Assembly: GCA_030754475.1 (NCBI GenBank)
Contig: JASMAE010000053.1
Span: 1-17,294, forward strand
Source of the DNA: Rhodospirillales bacterium
Lineage (GTDB): Bacteria; Pseudomonadota; Alphaproteobacteria; Rhodospirillales; JASLLV01
DNA length: 17,294 bases
Reading direction: 5' to 3'
Below the pieces are notes generated by a model. That model had not been told where the DNA came from. It did no database searches and saw nothing but the letters and a program-made list of their open reading frames with translations. This document shows positions 1 through 7,583 of the stretch, one piece after another; position 1 is the stretch's first letter, and each line of letters begins with the position of its first letter. Both the position numbers and the translations under genes were made by a program.

Positions 1-1256
1 TGGCCGCCGCCGTCGGCACCCCCTTCTACTGTTACTCGCAGACCGCCGTCGCCGAGGGGTATGGTGCCTTTGCCGCGGCTTTCCGGGACGTCGGCGCGAC
101 CATCTGCTTTTCCGTAAAGGCGAACGGCAACCTCGCGGTCCTGCGCGTGCTGGCCCAGGACGGCGCCGGGGCCGACGTGGTTTCGGAAGGGGAACTCGCC
201 CGCGCGTTGCAGGCCGGGATTCCGGCCGACAAGATCGTTTTTTCCGGCGTCGGCAAGACCGAGGGCGAGCTCGCCGCCGCGCTTCGAGCCGGCGTCCTTC
301 AGATCAACGTGGAGTCCGTAGCGGAACTTGCGGCGCTCAACCGCATCGCCGGCGCGCGCGGCGTCAAGGCCCCGGCCGCCATCCGCGTGAACCCCGACGT
401 GGACGCCGGAACGCATCGCAAGATCACCACCGGTACCCGGTCCGACAAGTTCGGAATCGCCCTCGATCGCGCGCCTGGCATGGCCGCCGACGCCAGCGCA
501 ATGGGGGGAATCGATTTCGTCGGACTCGCCGTCCACATCGGCTCGCAGATCACCGACCTCGCGCCGTTCGCCAACGCTTTTGGGCGCGTGCGCGCCCTGG
601 CCCTGTCGCTCGCGGCCGACGGCATTGCGGTTCAGCGCCTCGATCTGGGCGGCGGCCTCGGGATCGCCTATGCCGACGCGGACCGGACCGCACGCCCGCC
701 GACGCCCGCCGAGTACGCCGAATGCGTGCGCGCCGCGGTTGGCGATCTGGATTGCCGGTTGATCCTTGAGCCCGGCCGCGCTGTCGTCGGCCATGCCGGC
801 GTGCTCGTGAGCCGGGTCCTCTACGTCAAGGAATCGGGGGCCCGCTCCTTCGTCGTGATCGACGCGGCCATGAACGATCTGATGCGCCCCGCGCTCTACG
901 ACGCGCGCCACGGGATCGAGCCGGTGGCGCAGCCGGCCCCGGGCTCTGGAACCTCGATCGTGGACGTGGTGGGGCCGGTGTGCGAGACCGCCGACACCTT
1001 CGCCGTCCGTTGCCCGTTGCCGCCGGTCCGTCCGGGCGATCTGCTCGTGGTGAGGGACGCCGGCGCGTACGGCGCGGTGATGGCGTCGAGTTACAATGCG
1101 CGACCGATCGTGCCCGAGGTGCTCGTGAAAGACGACGGGTACGCCGTCGTGCGCGCGCGCATCGGGAACGACATCCTGATGGCCCATGAATCATACCCCG
1201 ACTGGCTGGCCGATTCGCACCCAACGGGGAAGGCGGCGGTGGGTGGGGGCCGATGA
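1..1256 (+). CDS. lysA: Diaminopimelate decarboxylase, 5' end cut off by window
   Basis: LysA decarboxylates meso-diaminopimelate to L-lysine, the last step of the lysine pathway, using PLP in the cytosol. The frame is open from base 3, so the true start lies outside the window. The first visible residues read VGTPFYCYS, the usual N-terminal strand of the family. FSVKANGN (about bases 108-131) carries the PLP-binding lysine. Further on come HIGSQI, the glycine-rich phosphate-binding LDLGGGLGI, LEPGR, the catalytic-cysteine motif GPVCETAD (about 973-996), and GAYGAVMASSYN, which completes the active site. These are fold type III (alanine-racemase-like) decarboxylase hallmarks, and about 418 residues are visible, close to full family length. 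The stop overlaps the next start (ATGA, 1253-1256), so the two genes are probably translationally coupled. The arginine decarboxylase branch of the superfamily is less likely given the GPVCE motif and length. Confidence 0.95.
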   Translation, partial: AAAVGTPFYCYSQTAVAEGYGAFAAAFRDVGATICFSVKANGNLAVLRVLAQDGAGADVVSEGELARALQAGIPADKIVFSGVGKTEGELAAALRAGVLQINVESVAELAALNRIAGARGVKAPAAIRVNPDVDAGTHRKITTGTRSDKFGIALDRAPGMAADASAMGGIDFVGLAVHIGSQITDLAPFANAFGRVRALALSLAADGIAVQRLDLGGGLGIAYADADRTARPPTPAEYAECVRAAVGDLDCRLILEPGRAVVGHAGVLVSRVLYVKESGARSFVVIDAAMNDLMRPALYDARHGIEPVAQPAPGSGTSIVDVVGPVCETADTFAVRCPLPPVRPGDLLVVRDAGAYGAVMASSYNARPIVPEVLVKDDGYAVVRARIGNDILMAHESYPDWLADSHPTGKAAVGGGR

Positions 1257-3790
1257 TCGGAAAGGCGCCGAGAAGAAAACCATTGCCAATCGCAAAGACG
1301 CGGCTGGTCCTCTACTGCGAGCGTCTCTGGCGATGCTGGTTGCCGCCCATCCTTCTTGGCGGCGCCTTCCTGGCGCTGGCGTTCGGTGATCTGTTGCCCC
1401 GGATTCCGAGCTGGCTTCACGTGATCGTCCTGGCGGCGTTCGCCGCCGCGCTGGCGTACCTCGCGCGCGCATCCGCAAAGGCGTTTCGGCCTCCGAGGCT
1501 GACCGACGCGCACCGGCGCCTGGAAGACGACAACGGCCTCAGCCACCGGCCGCTGGCGGCGCTCGAGGACCGCCTGGCCTCGGGTGCCGACAACCCCGGG
1601 TCGCTTGTGCTTTGGCACGCCCATCTTCGGCGCATGGCCGATTCGGTGCGCGGTCTTCGCGTTAGGCCGCCGGCGCCGCGGATCGCTCGCCTCGATCCAC
1701 GTGCGTTGCGCGTTGCCGTGCTCGTGGTCCTGGTGGTCGCCGTGGTCGCGGCGCGCGAGAACCCCCTCGAGCGGCTGGCGCGCGCCTTCGCGCCGCGACT
1801 CGCGAGCGCCGCGGGTCACGTCATCACCGTCGACGCCTGGATCACGCCGCCCGCGTATACAGGCTCGGCCCCGATCTTCATCGATCAGCGCGCGCGGGCG
1901 GATGCCGAGGCGATTCGGATTCCGGCCGGTAGCACGCTCGTCGCGCACGTCTACGGCGCGCCCGCCGCCGATGGCAAGGACGCGCCGCAGCTCGGCGTCG
2001 GCGAGACGAAGATACCCTTCGCCGTGCTCGGCGCAGGTCCGGATCCGAAGGCGGCGAGCTATCGCGTCGAGGCGGTGATCGAGACCGGCACGCGAATCGT
2101 GATCACGCGGCGGGCCGATGAACTGGCGGCTTGGCCCATCGAAGTGGTCGACGACATGGCGCCGACGATTTCTTTCACCACCAAACCGCACGCGACGCCG
2201 CGCTCGCATCTTCGCTTCGCCTACGTGGCCGCCGACGACTACGGGCTGCTCTCGCTCACCCTTGAGGTCCACCGCTCCGACGGCCACTCCGTCGCGGGCA
2301 CCGACGCCATGTTCCGCCTCGAACTTCCGTATATGGGCGCGAGCCGGCAATCGACCAAGGGGCAGCAAATCCGCGACCTGACCGCGCATCCGTGGGCCGG
2401 CCTTCCCGTTCAGATCCGTCTCGAGGCCGTCGATGCGATCGGCCAGAAGGGCTTCAGCGAGGATTCGAGCCTGATCCTGCCCGAACGGGTGTTCAACCAC
2501 CCCATCGCCCGCGCCATCATCGAACAGCGAAAAAAGCTTTCGCGTCCCTCGCCGACGGTCCGCGCCCGGGTCGCCACCGCGCTGCAGGCGATCGCCGGCC
2601 AGCCCATGTGGTTCGCCCACGACACCGTGGTCTTCCTCGCCCTTTCCGTGGCGCGGTCGCGGCTTCTGGAGGACGAGCGCGACGCGGCGCTGGCGTCGGT
2701 CCAGAAGTTGCTCTGGGACACGGCGCTCAGGCTCGAGGACGGAGAGCTCTCGATCTCGGAGCGCGAGTTGTTGCGCGTCCAGGAGGACTTGATGCGGGAG
2801 CTCCAGGCGGGCGGGGAGTTTCCCGAGATCGACCGTCTGATGGACGAGTTGCGGCGCATGATCGACGAGTACATGGAGGCGCTGGCCGAGCGCCTCATGC
2901 GCGACGGCATGAGCGATGCCGAGATTCCGCCCAACGCCGAGATGATGGGCCGCGACGACATGCAACGCCTGATCGAGCAGGCCCGCGAATTGGCGCGTAT
3001 GGGGAACCGGGAAGCGGCCAATCGGATTCTCGAGGAACTGCAGCGGATGCTCGACAATCTTCGCACCGCCATGCAACAGGGCACCATGCGCTCCGGTTTC
3101 GCCCAGACCCAGGAGCTGATGGACCGGCTGCGCGATCTCTCGAAGCGCCAGCAGTCGCTCCTGGACCAGACCTTCCGGCGGTCCAGCCGCGAGGACGGGG
3201 AGGGGGCGGGCGCGCGCTCCGACCGGCGGCAGGGTCTTCCACAGCCCGGCCAGGGACGATCCGGGCAGCAGGGTCAGTTGGGCTCGAATCCGGGCGCCGG
3301 CGAGGCCGCCGAGCAGGAGGCCATCCGCCGGGCGCTCGGCGAGCTGATGCTCAAGCTCGACGAAATGCTGGGCTCGATCCCCGACAACATGGGCCTCGCC
3401 GAACGGGCCATGCGCGAGGCGGAACGGGCGCTCAACGCGGGCCGGTCGGGGGACGCGGTGGCGTCGGAGACCGAGGCCTTGATGCAGTTGCGCCGCGGCA
3501 TGGAGGCGGCGATGGAGGAGCTCACGCGCGGTGCCGGCGCGATGTTAGGTCTCGGCGGCACCCGGCAGGTACCGCTTGGGCAATTCAACCGATTCCCGCG
3601 TCGCGATCCGTTCGGCCGCAACCCCGACAGTGCATACGGTTCGGCCGTCGAGGGCTTCGTCGAGGTCCCGGACGCGATGGAGATGCGCCGGGCGCGCGAG
3701 ATCCTGCTTGAGCTGCGCCGTCGCGCCAGCCAGCGCGATCGACCGCAGATCGAGCGCGACTACATCGAGCGGCTGCTGCGTCAGTTCTGA
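1253..3790 (+). CDS. TIGR02302/DUF4175 family membrane protein
   Basis: This 845-residue protein of unknown biochemical role matches the alphaproteobacterial TIGR02302/DUF4175 family, recognised by overall architecture, sequence style and position directly after lysA. Two hydrophobic segments lie near residues 28-48 and 54-73 and a third near 151-167. A long, probably periplasmic part follows, starting with a beta-rich region (VITVDAWITPPAYTG). From about residue 400 to 640 it is rich in charged helix and methionine, with coiled-coil-like stretches (for example RMLDNLRTAMQQ). Residues 642-686 form a low-complexity Gln/Gly/Arg/Ser-rich linker, and another helical region runs to the C-terminus. 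The start overlaps the lysA stop, and a G-rich run (GGGGG) just upstream may serve as ribosome binding site. Nothing looks broken. An envelope-associated role is inferred only from topology. Confidence 0.85.
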   Translation: MIGKAPRRKPLPIAKTRLVLYCERLWRCWLPPILLGGAFLALAFGDLLPRIPSWLHVIVLAAFAAALAYLARASAKAFRPPRLTDAHRRLEDDNGLSHRPLAALEDRLASGADNPGSLVLWHAHLRRMADSVRGLRVRPPAPRIARLDPRALRVAVLVVLVVAVVAARENPLERLARAFAPRLASAAGHVITVDAWITPPAYTGSAPIFIDQRARADAEAIRIPAGSTLVAHVYGAPAADGKDAPQLGVGETKIPFAVLGAGPDPKAASYRVEAVIETGTRIVITRRADELAAWPIEVVDDMAPTISFTTKPHATPRSHLRFAYVAADDYGLLSLTLEVHRSDGHSVAGTDAMFRLELPYMGASRQSTKGQQIRDLTAHPWAGLPVQIRLEAVDAIGQKGFSEDSSLILPERVFNHPIARAIIEQRKKLSRPSPTVRARVATALQAIAGQPMWFAHDTVVFLALSVARSRLLEDERDAALASVQKLLWDTALRLEDGELSISERELLRVQEDLMRELQAGGEFPEIDRLMDELRRMIDEYMEALAERLMRDGMSDAEIPPNAEMMGRDDMQRLIEQARELARMGNREAANRILEELQRMLDNLRTAMQQGTMRSGFAQTQELMDRLRDLSKRQQSLLDQTFRRSSREDGEGAGARSDRRQGLPQPGQGRSGQQGQLGSNPGAGEAAEQEAIRRALGELMLKLDEMLGSIPDNMGLAERAMREAERALNAGRSGDAVASETEALMQLRRGMEAAMEELTRGAGAMLGLGGTRQVPLGQFNRFPRRDPFGRNPDSAYGSAVEGFVEVPDAMEMRRAREILLELRRRASQRDRPQIERDYIERLLRQF

Positions 3791-3832
3791 CGGCGGCCCC
3801 GTACGACGGACGAACGGCCCGAACGACTCGCA

Positions 3833-3970
3833 TAGAGCGGATCGCGTTTGATTGGAACCGCATCGCGGTTGCAATCAAACGCGTGAATCCGCTCGATCTC
3901 CATAGTGGCGACCAGATTCACACGGTCGGCGGAACACCGCAGGTAAATCCGCCCGACCGCGATCTGGTCT
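3833..3970 (+). repeat. Composite two-hairpin intergenic repeat, copy 1
   Basis: This is the best-preserved copy. Hairpin A: GAGCGGAT (3835-3842) pairs with ATCCGCTC (3887-3894), CGCGTTTGATTG (3843-3854) pairs with CAATCAAACGCG (3872-3883), and AACCGC (3856-3861) pairs with GCGGTT (3865-3870) around a 3-base loop. That gives 26 pairs, interrupted by a TGA bulge and one mismatch. After a 16-base spacer comes hairpin B: ACCAGAT (3911-3917) with ATCTGGT (3962-3968), CGGTCGG (3923-3929) with CCGACCG (3953-3959), CGGA (3930-3933) with TCCG (3948-3951). It begins about 43 bases after the DUF4175 stop, so the RNA could form a 3'-end structure, but there is no U-tract for an intrinsic terminator. Confidence 0.8.
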
Positions 3971-4270
3971 ATGTGCCGCGCGGCAACCTCGGCGCGCGGC
4001 CGACGGCTTGCGAGAGAGCGCGTGCGGCGCGGCGCGTCGTTTCGTGACCCCAGCGCGCGCGAACCATATAGAGCGCGAGCCGCGCCCCGATCCACGATGC
4101 CGGCGTTCGCGCCGACGCCGGATGCCAGACCCAGTGATTTGCGTGGCGGCTCAACACCGCCCGATTCCCGAGATGGTGCATGATAGTCCTCTTCGCCTCT
4201 TGTTTTTGTGGAGCGCAAAGATCGGCGCTCGTTTTGGTGACAAGCAAGATCCGGACCATCCGAAACGCCG

Positions 4271-4405
4271 CGCGCGGGTGCCGCACCCTAAAATTCTGAC
4301 CCTTGGTGCGGGCCGGCGCGCCCATCCGCTCGATTTCATAAAACAGACCAGATTCAAGCGCCCGCCGGATCGGCTCACGCGATTCCGACCGACCGCGATC
4401 TAGCT
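4271..4405 (+). repeat. Composite hairpin repeat, degenerate copy 3
   Basis: The right part matches copy 1 in order and spacing: CATCCGCTCGATTTC (4323-4337), then GACCAGATTCA (4346-4356) and a right arm ending near CCGCGATCT (4393-4401). The hairpin A position is occupied by a different stem, CCGCACC (4281-4287) pairing with GGTGCGG (4305-4311). Hairpin B is weaker than in copies 1 and 2. The left border is uncertain. Confidence 0.55.
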
Positions 4406-4406
4406 T

Positions 4407-4577
4407 GATGGGCAGGATTTTCCGCCCATTCGGCGATGGCTCGGGCCGCCCATGTGGCGCCCGACTGCGCGCGCGTCCTCAAGCGCGCCCATCCGCGCCA
4501 ACTCAACAAGAGCGACCAGAATCAGGGGGGTCGGCGTATCGCTGTTAAGCGATCGCGGATGACCACGATCGGGTCTA
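4407..4577 (+). repeat. Composite hairpin repeat, degenerate copy 4
   Basis: GATGGGC (4407-4413) can pair with GCCCATC (4487-4493), in the place of hairpin A. The conserved hairpin B left arm is GACCAGAATCA (4514-4524), and the right arm GACCACGATCGGGTCT (4561-4576) closely resembles the right arm of copy 2. The tip of hairpin B is a perfect stem, ATCGCT (4538-4543) with AGCGAT (4548-4553) around a 4-base loop. Copy 4 directly follows copy 3 in the same orientation. Confidence 0.5.
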
Positions 4578-4629
4578 GCGCATTATCCGTGTAGTCGGTG
4601 CGATTCCACGTGAGTGGATATCGCTCTAG
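4574..4629. repeat. Small imperfect palindrome over the zinc-ribbon stop codon
   Basis: The outer arms, TCTAGCGCATTATCC (4574-4588) and GGATATCGCTCTA (4616-4628), are complementary with small bulges. Inside, TCCAC (4605-4609) pairs perfectly with GTGGA (4614-4618). The right arm contains the TAG stop (4626-4628, minus strand) of the zinc-ribbon gene, so that mRNA would end in a stem-loop. It recalls the short palindromic elements common between alphaproteobacterial genes, but I cannot assign a family. Confidence 0.5.
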
Positions 4630-5780
4630 GAAGCGGGCTTGTCCGCGCTCTCGGTGGCGGGGGCTTCTTCGACCGCGCCGGCCGCCGGGGCTTCTTCGCC
4701 CATCGGTGCTTGGTCCTCGGCCTCGGTGAACATGACCTCGAGGCGCCGGGCGGTGCCGGGCGGATCCTCGATGCGGGCGCTAAAGCCGACGTTTTCACCC
4801 GACGGAAGCTCGCTTTTCGATGGCGGGATGACCATCGTCATCACCTCTTCATCGACGGAGTCCATCAGAACGACCCGGATCAATGGAACGCTGCGTGCCC
4901 CGCCCGAGACGTTGTTGATGATCTCGCGGACGACGAGGACATCGACGCCGCCCTCGGTCGAGCGAACCGAGCGCACATCGCGAATATCCAACCCGGCACC
5001 GAGCGATTCGCCGAGGCCGATCGTCGCATACAAACCCGCCGCCGACGGCCACATTGAGACGATCGTTCCGCGTGCGAAGAATGCTGCGGCGAGGAGGACG
5101 ATCAACAACGACAGAGCGCTCGCGCCGGCGATGACGAGCCGCATTTCGGGCCGTTTCGCGGGACTTTCGTCGTCGTCGTCGTCATCGTCGCTGGTGTCGG
5201 CAGTCAAGCTCTGGGGAATCGGATCGGGTTCCGGAATGTCCTCGGGATCTTCCACGTCCGATGTCTGGGTTTCCTCGCCGTCTTCGGGCACCAGCGATTC
5301 CATGGTCTCGAGATCGGTCTCGGCGCCCAGCATCTCCTCCAGCTCCTCGTCGGTGAACGTCTCTTCCTCGGCGGGCTCGGGCGGGGGCGCCTCGGGCGCG
5401 GCGTCGGCCGCGAGCTGTTCACCGGTCTCCTCTCCGGAATCGGGTGCCTCGGGCTCGGGCGGGGGCGCCTCGGGCGCGGCGTCGGCCGCGAGCTGTTCAC
5501 CGGTCTCTTCTCCGGAATCGGACGCCTCGGGCTCGGGCGGGGGTTGCGGGAGCGGCGGAGGTTGTGGAGGAGGCGGCGGCTGAACCCGCACCGGTTCCGG
5601 TTCCGCCATCGCCGGGCCCGCGAAATCTGGATCTAAGTACGCCGGCGGACGAAGGGGGGCCGAAAGCGGCTGCGACCATTCCGTGCCGCAATTAAAGCAC
5701 CGCATCTTCCTCGCCTGCCCGCGGAACGCTTCAGGGGCCAGCTGAAATTGGGTGGAACAGCCGGGACAGGTGATGATCAT
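4626..5780 (-). CDS. MJ0042-type zinc-ribbon / DUF3426 single-pass membrane protein
   Basis: The 384-residue protein starts MIITCPGCSTQFQL. Cysteines C5, C8, C28 and C31 form the two CxxC knuckles of the MJ0042 zinc-ribbon domain, which is probably cytoplasmic. Residues about 60-210 are a low-complexity Pro/Glu/Ala/Asp linker with a proline-rich stretch, a 26-residue tandem duplication (83-108 and 109-134) and an Asp run near 198-204. One membrane segment lies at about 215-236 (LVIAGASALSLLIVLLAAAF). The following domain (about 240-355) fits DUF3426 and should be periplasmic. The tail is Ala/Glu-rich. The gene is divergent from ftsE, the usual partner arrangement in Rhodospirillales, so a role linked to envelope or division is possible but not shown. 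The ATG at 5780 immediately precedes the zinc ribbon, which fixes the start; no clear Shine-Dalgarno is visible. Confidence 0.87.
   Translation of the reverse strand: MIITCPGCSTQFQLAPEAFRGQARKMRCFNCGTEWSQPLSAPLRPPAYLDPDFAGPAMAEPEPVRVQPPPPPQPPPLPQPPPEPEASDSGEETGEQLAADAAPEAPPPEPEAPDSGEETGEQLAADAAPEAPPPEPAEEETFTDEELEEMLGAETDLETMESLVPEDGEETQTSDVEDPEDIPEPDPIPQSLTADTSDDDDDDDESPAKRPEMRLVIAGASALSLLIVLLAAAFFARGTIVSMWPSAAGLYATIGLGESLGAGLDIRDVRSVRSTEGGVDVLVVREIINNVSGGARSVPLIRVVLMDSVDEEVMTMVIPPSKSELPSGENVGFSARIEDPPGTARRLEVMFTEAEDQAPMGEEAPAAGAVEEAPATESADKPAS
5379..5534 (-). repeat. In-frame 78-base tandem duplication in the zinc-ribbon gene
   Basis: Two adjacent 78-base units (5457-5534 and 5379-5456) encode 26 residues each and differ at only about three bases, giving one amino-acid change (EPEASDSG versus EPEAPDSG). 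The near-identity points to a recent duplication by slippage or unequal recombination. It lies within the disordered acidic/proline linker, so it lengthens the tether between the zinc ribbon and the membrane segment without disturbing a folded domain. Confidence 0.9.
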
Positions 5781-5810
5781 TCGGTGTTAGGCTGTAACGA
5801 ACAGTCAACC

Positions 5811-5839
5811 TTTATAGGCACTCACCCCTTCCAACGCAA
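5811..5839 (-). promoter_or_regulatory. Sigma-70-type promoter for the zinc-ribbon gene
   Basis: Read on the minus strand, TTGCGT (5839-5834) is followed by a 17-base spacer and TATAAA (5816-5811). Both boxes are close to consensus and the spacing is optimal. Transcription would start near 5804, giving a leader of about 24 bases before the ATG at 5780. No comparable promoter is obvious for ftsE on the other strand. Confidence 0.55.
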
Positions 5840-5915
5840 GCAACCGAAGGGTTCCGCGGCCGGGCCGTGACCCTGGACGCGGGGACCTTCTCCGTGTCAT
5901 TGTGCGGCCGCGAAC

Positions 5916-5920
5916 GGGAG
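5916..5920 (+). promoter_or_regulatory. Ribosome binding site deciding the ftsE start
   Basis: GGGAG ends seven bases before a GTG at 5928, a good distance. A TTG at 5925 is only four bases away, and the GTG at 5952 has no comparable purine run in front of it. The site therefore favours 5928. Confidence 0.5.
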
Positions 5921-5927
5921 CCATTTG

Positions 5928-6707
5928 GTGCCGCACGAAGAAAACGGGCGCGTGATCGAATTCGAGAACGTGGGCCTGCGCTACGGCCTTGGCCCGGAAG
6001 TCTTGCAGGACGTGACGTTCTCGCTTCCGGCGGGATCGTTTCACTTCTTGGTTGGCCCCAGCGGCGCCGGCAAGTCGTCACTTCTTCGGCTGATGTATCT
6101 TGCCCTGAAACCGTCGCGGGGGCTGATTACGCTCTTCGGCCGGGATATCGCCACCACGCCTCGGCGCGCACTGCCGGCGCTGCGACGGCGGATCGGCGTC
6201 GTCTTCCAGGATTTTCGGCTTCTCAATCATTTGTCCGCCTTCGACAACGTGGCCCTACCGCTTCGCGTCGCGGGAAACCGCGAAGACGACGTGCGCAAGC
6301 ACGTCATCGAGTTGTTGTCGTGGGTCGGGCTCAAGGATCACGTCGGCGCGCGCCCGCCGACCCTTTCCGGAGGCCAGCAACAAAAGGTGGCGATCGCGCG
6401 CGCTGTCATCGGCCGTCCCCGTCTTTTGCTCGCCGACGAGCCGACCGGAAACATCGACGACAAGATGGCGTTCCGGCTGATGCATTTGTTCGAGGAGCTC
6501 AACAAGCTCGGAACCACGGTGGTCATCGCAACCCACAACGAGGCCCTGGTTGCACGCGTGGGCCATGGATGCCTCCGCCTCGATCAGGGCCACTTCGCCG
6601 CCGAGCCCGGCATCGAAGGCGTGTCCGGCTCTCCGGCTCCGGTCGGGCGCACCGCCGGCGGTACCCGTGACCGGCTGCTCCGGAGCAGCGCGGGCGACGC
6701 GGCCTGA
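5928..6707 (+). CDS. ftsE: Cell-division ATP-binding protein FtsE
   Basis: FtsE is the ATPase of the FtsEX complex, which at the division septum controls peptidoglycan hydrolases through the membrane partner FtsX. From the GTG start the protein has 259 residues: Walker A GPSGAGKS at 43-50, Q-loop Q94 in VVFQDF, signature LSGGQ at 146-150, Walker B LLLADE near 167-171 and the switch histidine H203 in ATHN. The FtsE-typical RLMYLALKPSRG follows the P-loop. The core ends near residue 228; the remaining 30 or so residues are a Gly/Ser/Arg-rich tail, making the protein longer than the roughly 220-230 residues common for FtsE. The start could also be TTG 5925 or GTG 5952, the latter giving the short N-terminus usual in the family. 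The stop is immediately followed by the ftsX ATG, so the pair is co-expressed. Confidence 0.93.
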   Translation: MPHEENGRVIEFENVGLRYGLGPEVLQDVTFSLPAGSFHFLVGPSGAGKSSLLRLMYLALKPSRGLITLFGRDIATTPRRALPALRRRIGVVFQDFRLLNHLSAFDNVALPLRVAGNREDDVRKHVIELLSWVGLKDHVGARPPTLSGGQQQKVAIARAVIGRPRLLLADEPTGNIDDKMAFRLMHLFEELNKLGTTVVIATHNEALVARVGHGCLRLDQGHFAAEPGIEGVSGSPAPVGRTAGGTRDRLLRSSAGDAA

Positions 6708-7583
6708 ATGCTGAACCCGCGGACCGATCTTCCCCTCGACCGAGATTCCCACGGTCGTTTCCTTCCCTGGATCATCGCGTTCGTGGTGTTTCTCGCATCA
6801 CTGGCCCTGGCGGGGACGCTGTTCCTCGATTCCCTCGCCGCCGGGTGGGAACGCGGGGTCAGCGCGACGCTGAGCGTCCAGATCCCGGCGAGCGGCGACG
6901 AGGCCGACGACGACCGCCGCACCGACGCCGCCCTCATCGGCTTGCGTTCGGCACCCGGGGTCGTCCGCGCCGATCTGGTGTCCGCCGAGCGGGTTGCCGC
7001 CCTTCTGGAGCCGTGGCTCGGTCCGGCGACGGCCGCCGGCGATCTGCCCTTGCCCCGCCTCATCGACGTCGAGATCGACGACGATGTCGAGGTCGCCGAG
7101 CTCACGCGCGCCCTTCAGGCGCGCGTTCCCGACGCGACCATCGACGACCACCGCGTCTGGCTGGACCGGCTGGTCAGGCTGGTTCGCGCCATCGAGCTTC
7201 TAGCGGGTGCCACTCTCGCCCTGATGAGCGCGGCGACCGCCGGCACGGTGGTGTTCGCCACGCGCACCGGACTGGCCGTGCACCAGGACGTGATCGAGGT
7301 GCTGCATCTGATCGGCGCGCAAGACGCCTATATCGCCCGGCAGTTCGCGCGCCGGGCGCAGGCGCATGCGATTCGGGGCGCCGCCGTCGGGCTCGCGCTC
7401 GCGGTGCCGACCCTGGGTGCGATCGGATACCTGGCGACGCGTCTGGAGCCGGAACTGCTGCCCGAGCTCTCGCTGTCGCCGATAGGGTGGAGCGCATTTC
7501 TCGTACTGCCGCTGGCGGCGGCGGCCATCGCCGCGGTGACGGCCCGTTTGACGGTGATCCGGTCGCTGGCGCGGATGCCCTAG
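6708..7583 (+). CDS. ftsX: Cell-division membrane protein FtsX
   Basis: FtsX is the permease-like partner of FtsE, passing the ATPase state to periplasmic cell-wall hydrolase activators. The 291-residue product has the classic topology. The first membrane segment is at about 21-42, followed by a periplasmic domain of about 115 residues (45-160) and three more membrane segments at about 164-186, 221-243 and 258-283. The conserved cytoplasmic loop EVLHLIGAQDAYIARQF (197-213), expected to contact FtsE, is clear, and PRLIDVEI before it is typical of alphaproteobacterial FtsX. The ATG directly abuts the ftsE TGA with no gap. The 243 bases after its stop (7584-7826) hold no recognisable gene or strong terminator. 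Confidence 0.93.
   Translation: MLNPRTDLPLDRDSHGRFLPWIIAFVVFLASLALAGTLFLDSLAAGWERGVSATLSVQIPASGDEADDDRRTDAALIGLRSAPGVVRADLVSAERVAALLEPWLGPATAAGDLPLPRLIDVEIDDDVEVAELTRALQARVPDATIDDHRVWLDRLVRLVRAIELLAGATLALMSAATAGTVVFATRTGLAVHQDVIEVLHLIGAQDAYIARQFARRAQAHAIRGAAVGLALAVPTLGAIGYLATRLEPELLPELSLSPIGWSAFLVLPLAAAAIAAVTARLTVIRSLARMP

Larger units (their letters stand above)
3791..4625. other. Long convergent intergenic region packed with hairpin repeats
   Basis: The gap lies between the 3' ends of the DUF4175 gene and the zinc-ribbon gene. No frame in it shows a recognisable protein; the open frames present are Arg/Pro-rich and cross the repeats, as expected by chance at this base composition. It holds at least three copies of a composite hairpin element (3833-3970, about 4271-4405, about 4407-4577) and a smaller imperfect palindrome (4574-4629). 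The stretch 3971-4270 has only isolated short hairpins, for example CCGGCGT (4100-4106) pairing with ACGCCGG (4115-4121), which may be decayed copies. No T-rich terminator tail is visible. Confidence 0.7.

Noticed and set aside
3835..3894. Hairpin A of repeat copy 1 as an intrinsic terminator for the DUF4175 gene.
   Set aside because: The stem is strong and well placed, but no T-run follows it and the same structure recurs upstream of a gene at 12515, so it is better called a repeat.
3781..4218. Open frame of 145 codons on the minus strand after the DUF4175 gene.
   Set aside because: It crosses both hairpins of repeat copy 1, is Arg-rich and matches no family; repeats of this kind often create false genes.
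4008..4403. Open frame of 131 codons on the plus strand in the convergent gap.
   Set aside because: It is Arg/Pro-rich, has no ribosome binding site or domain, and runs into repeat copy 3.
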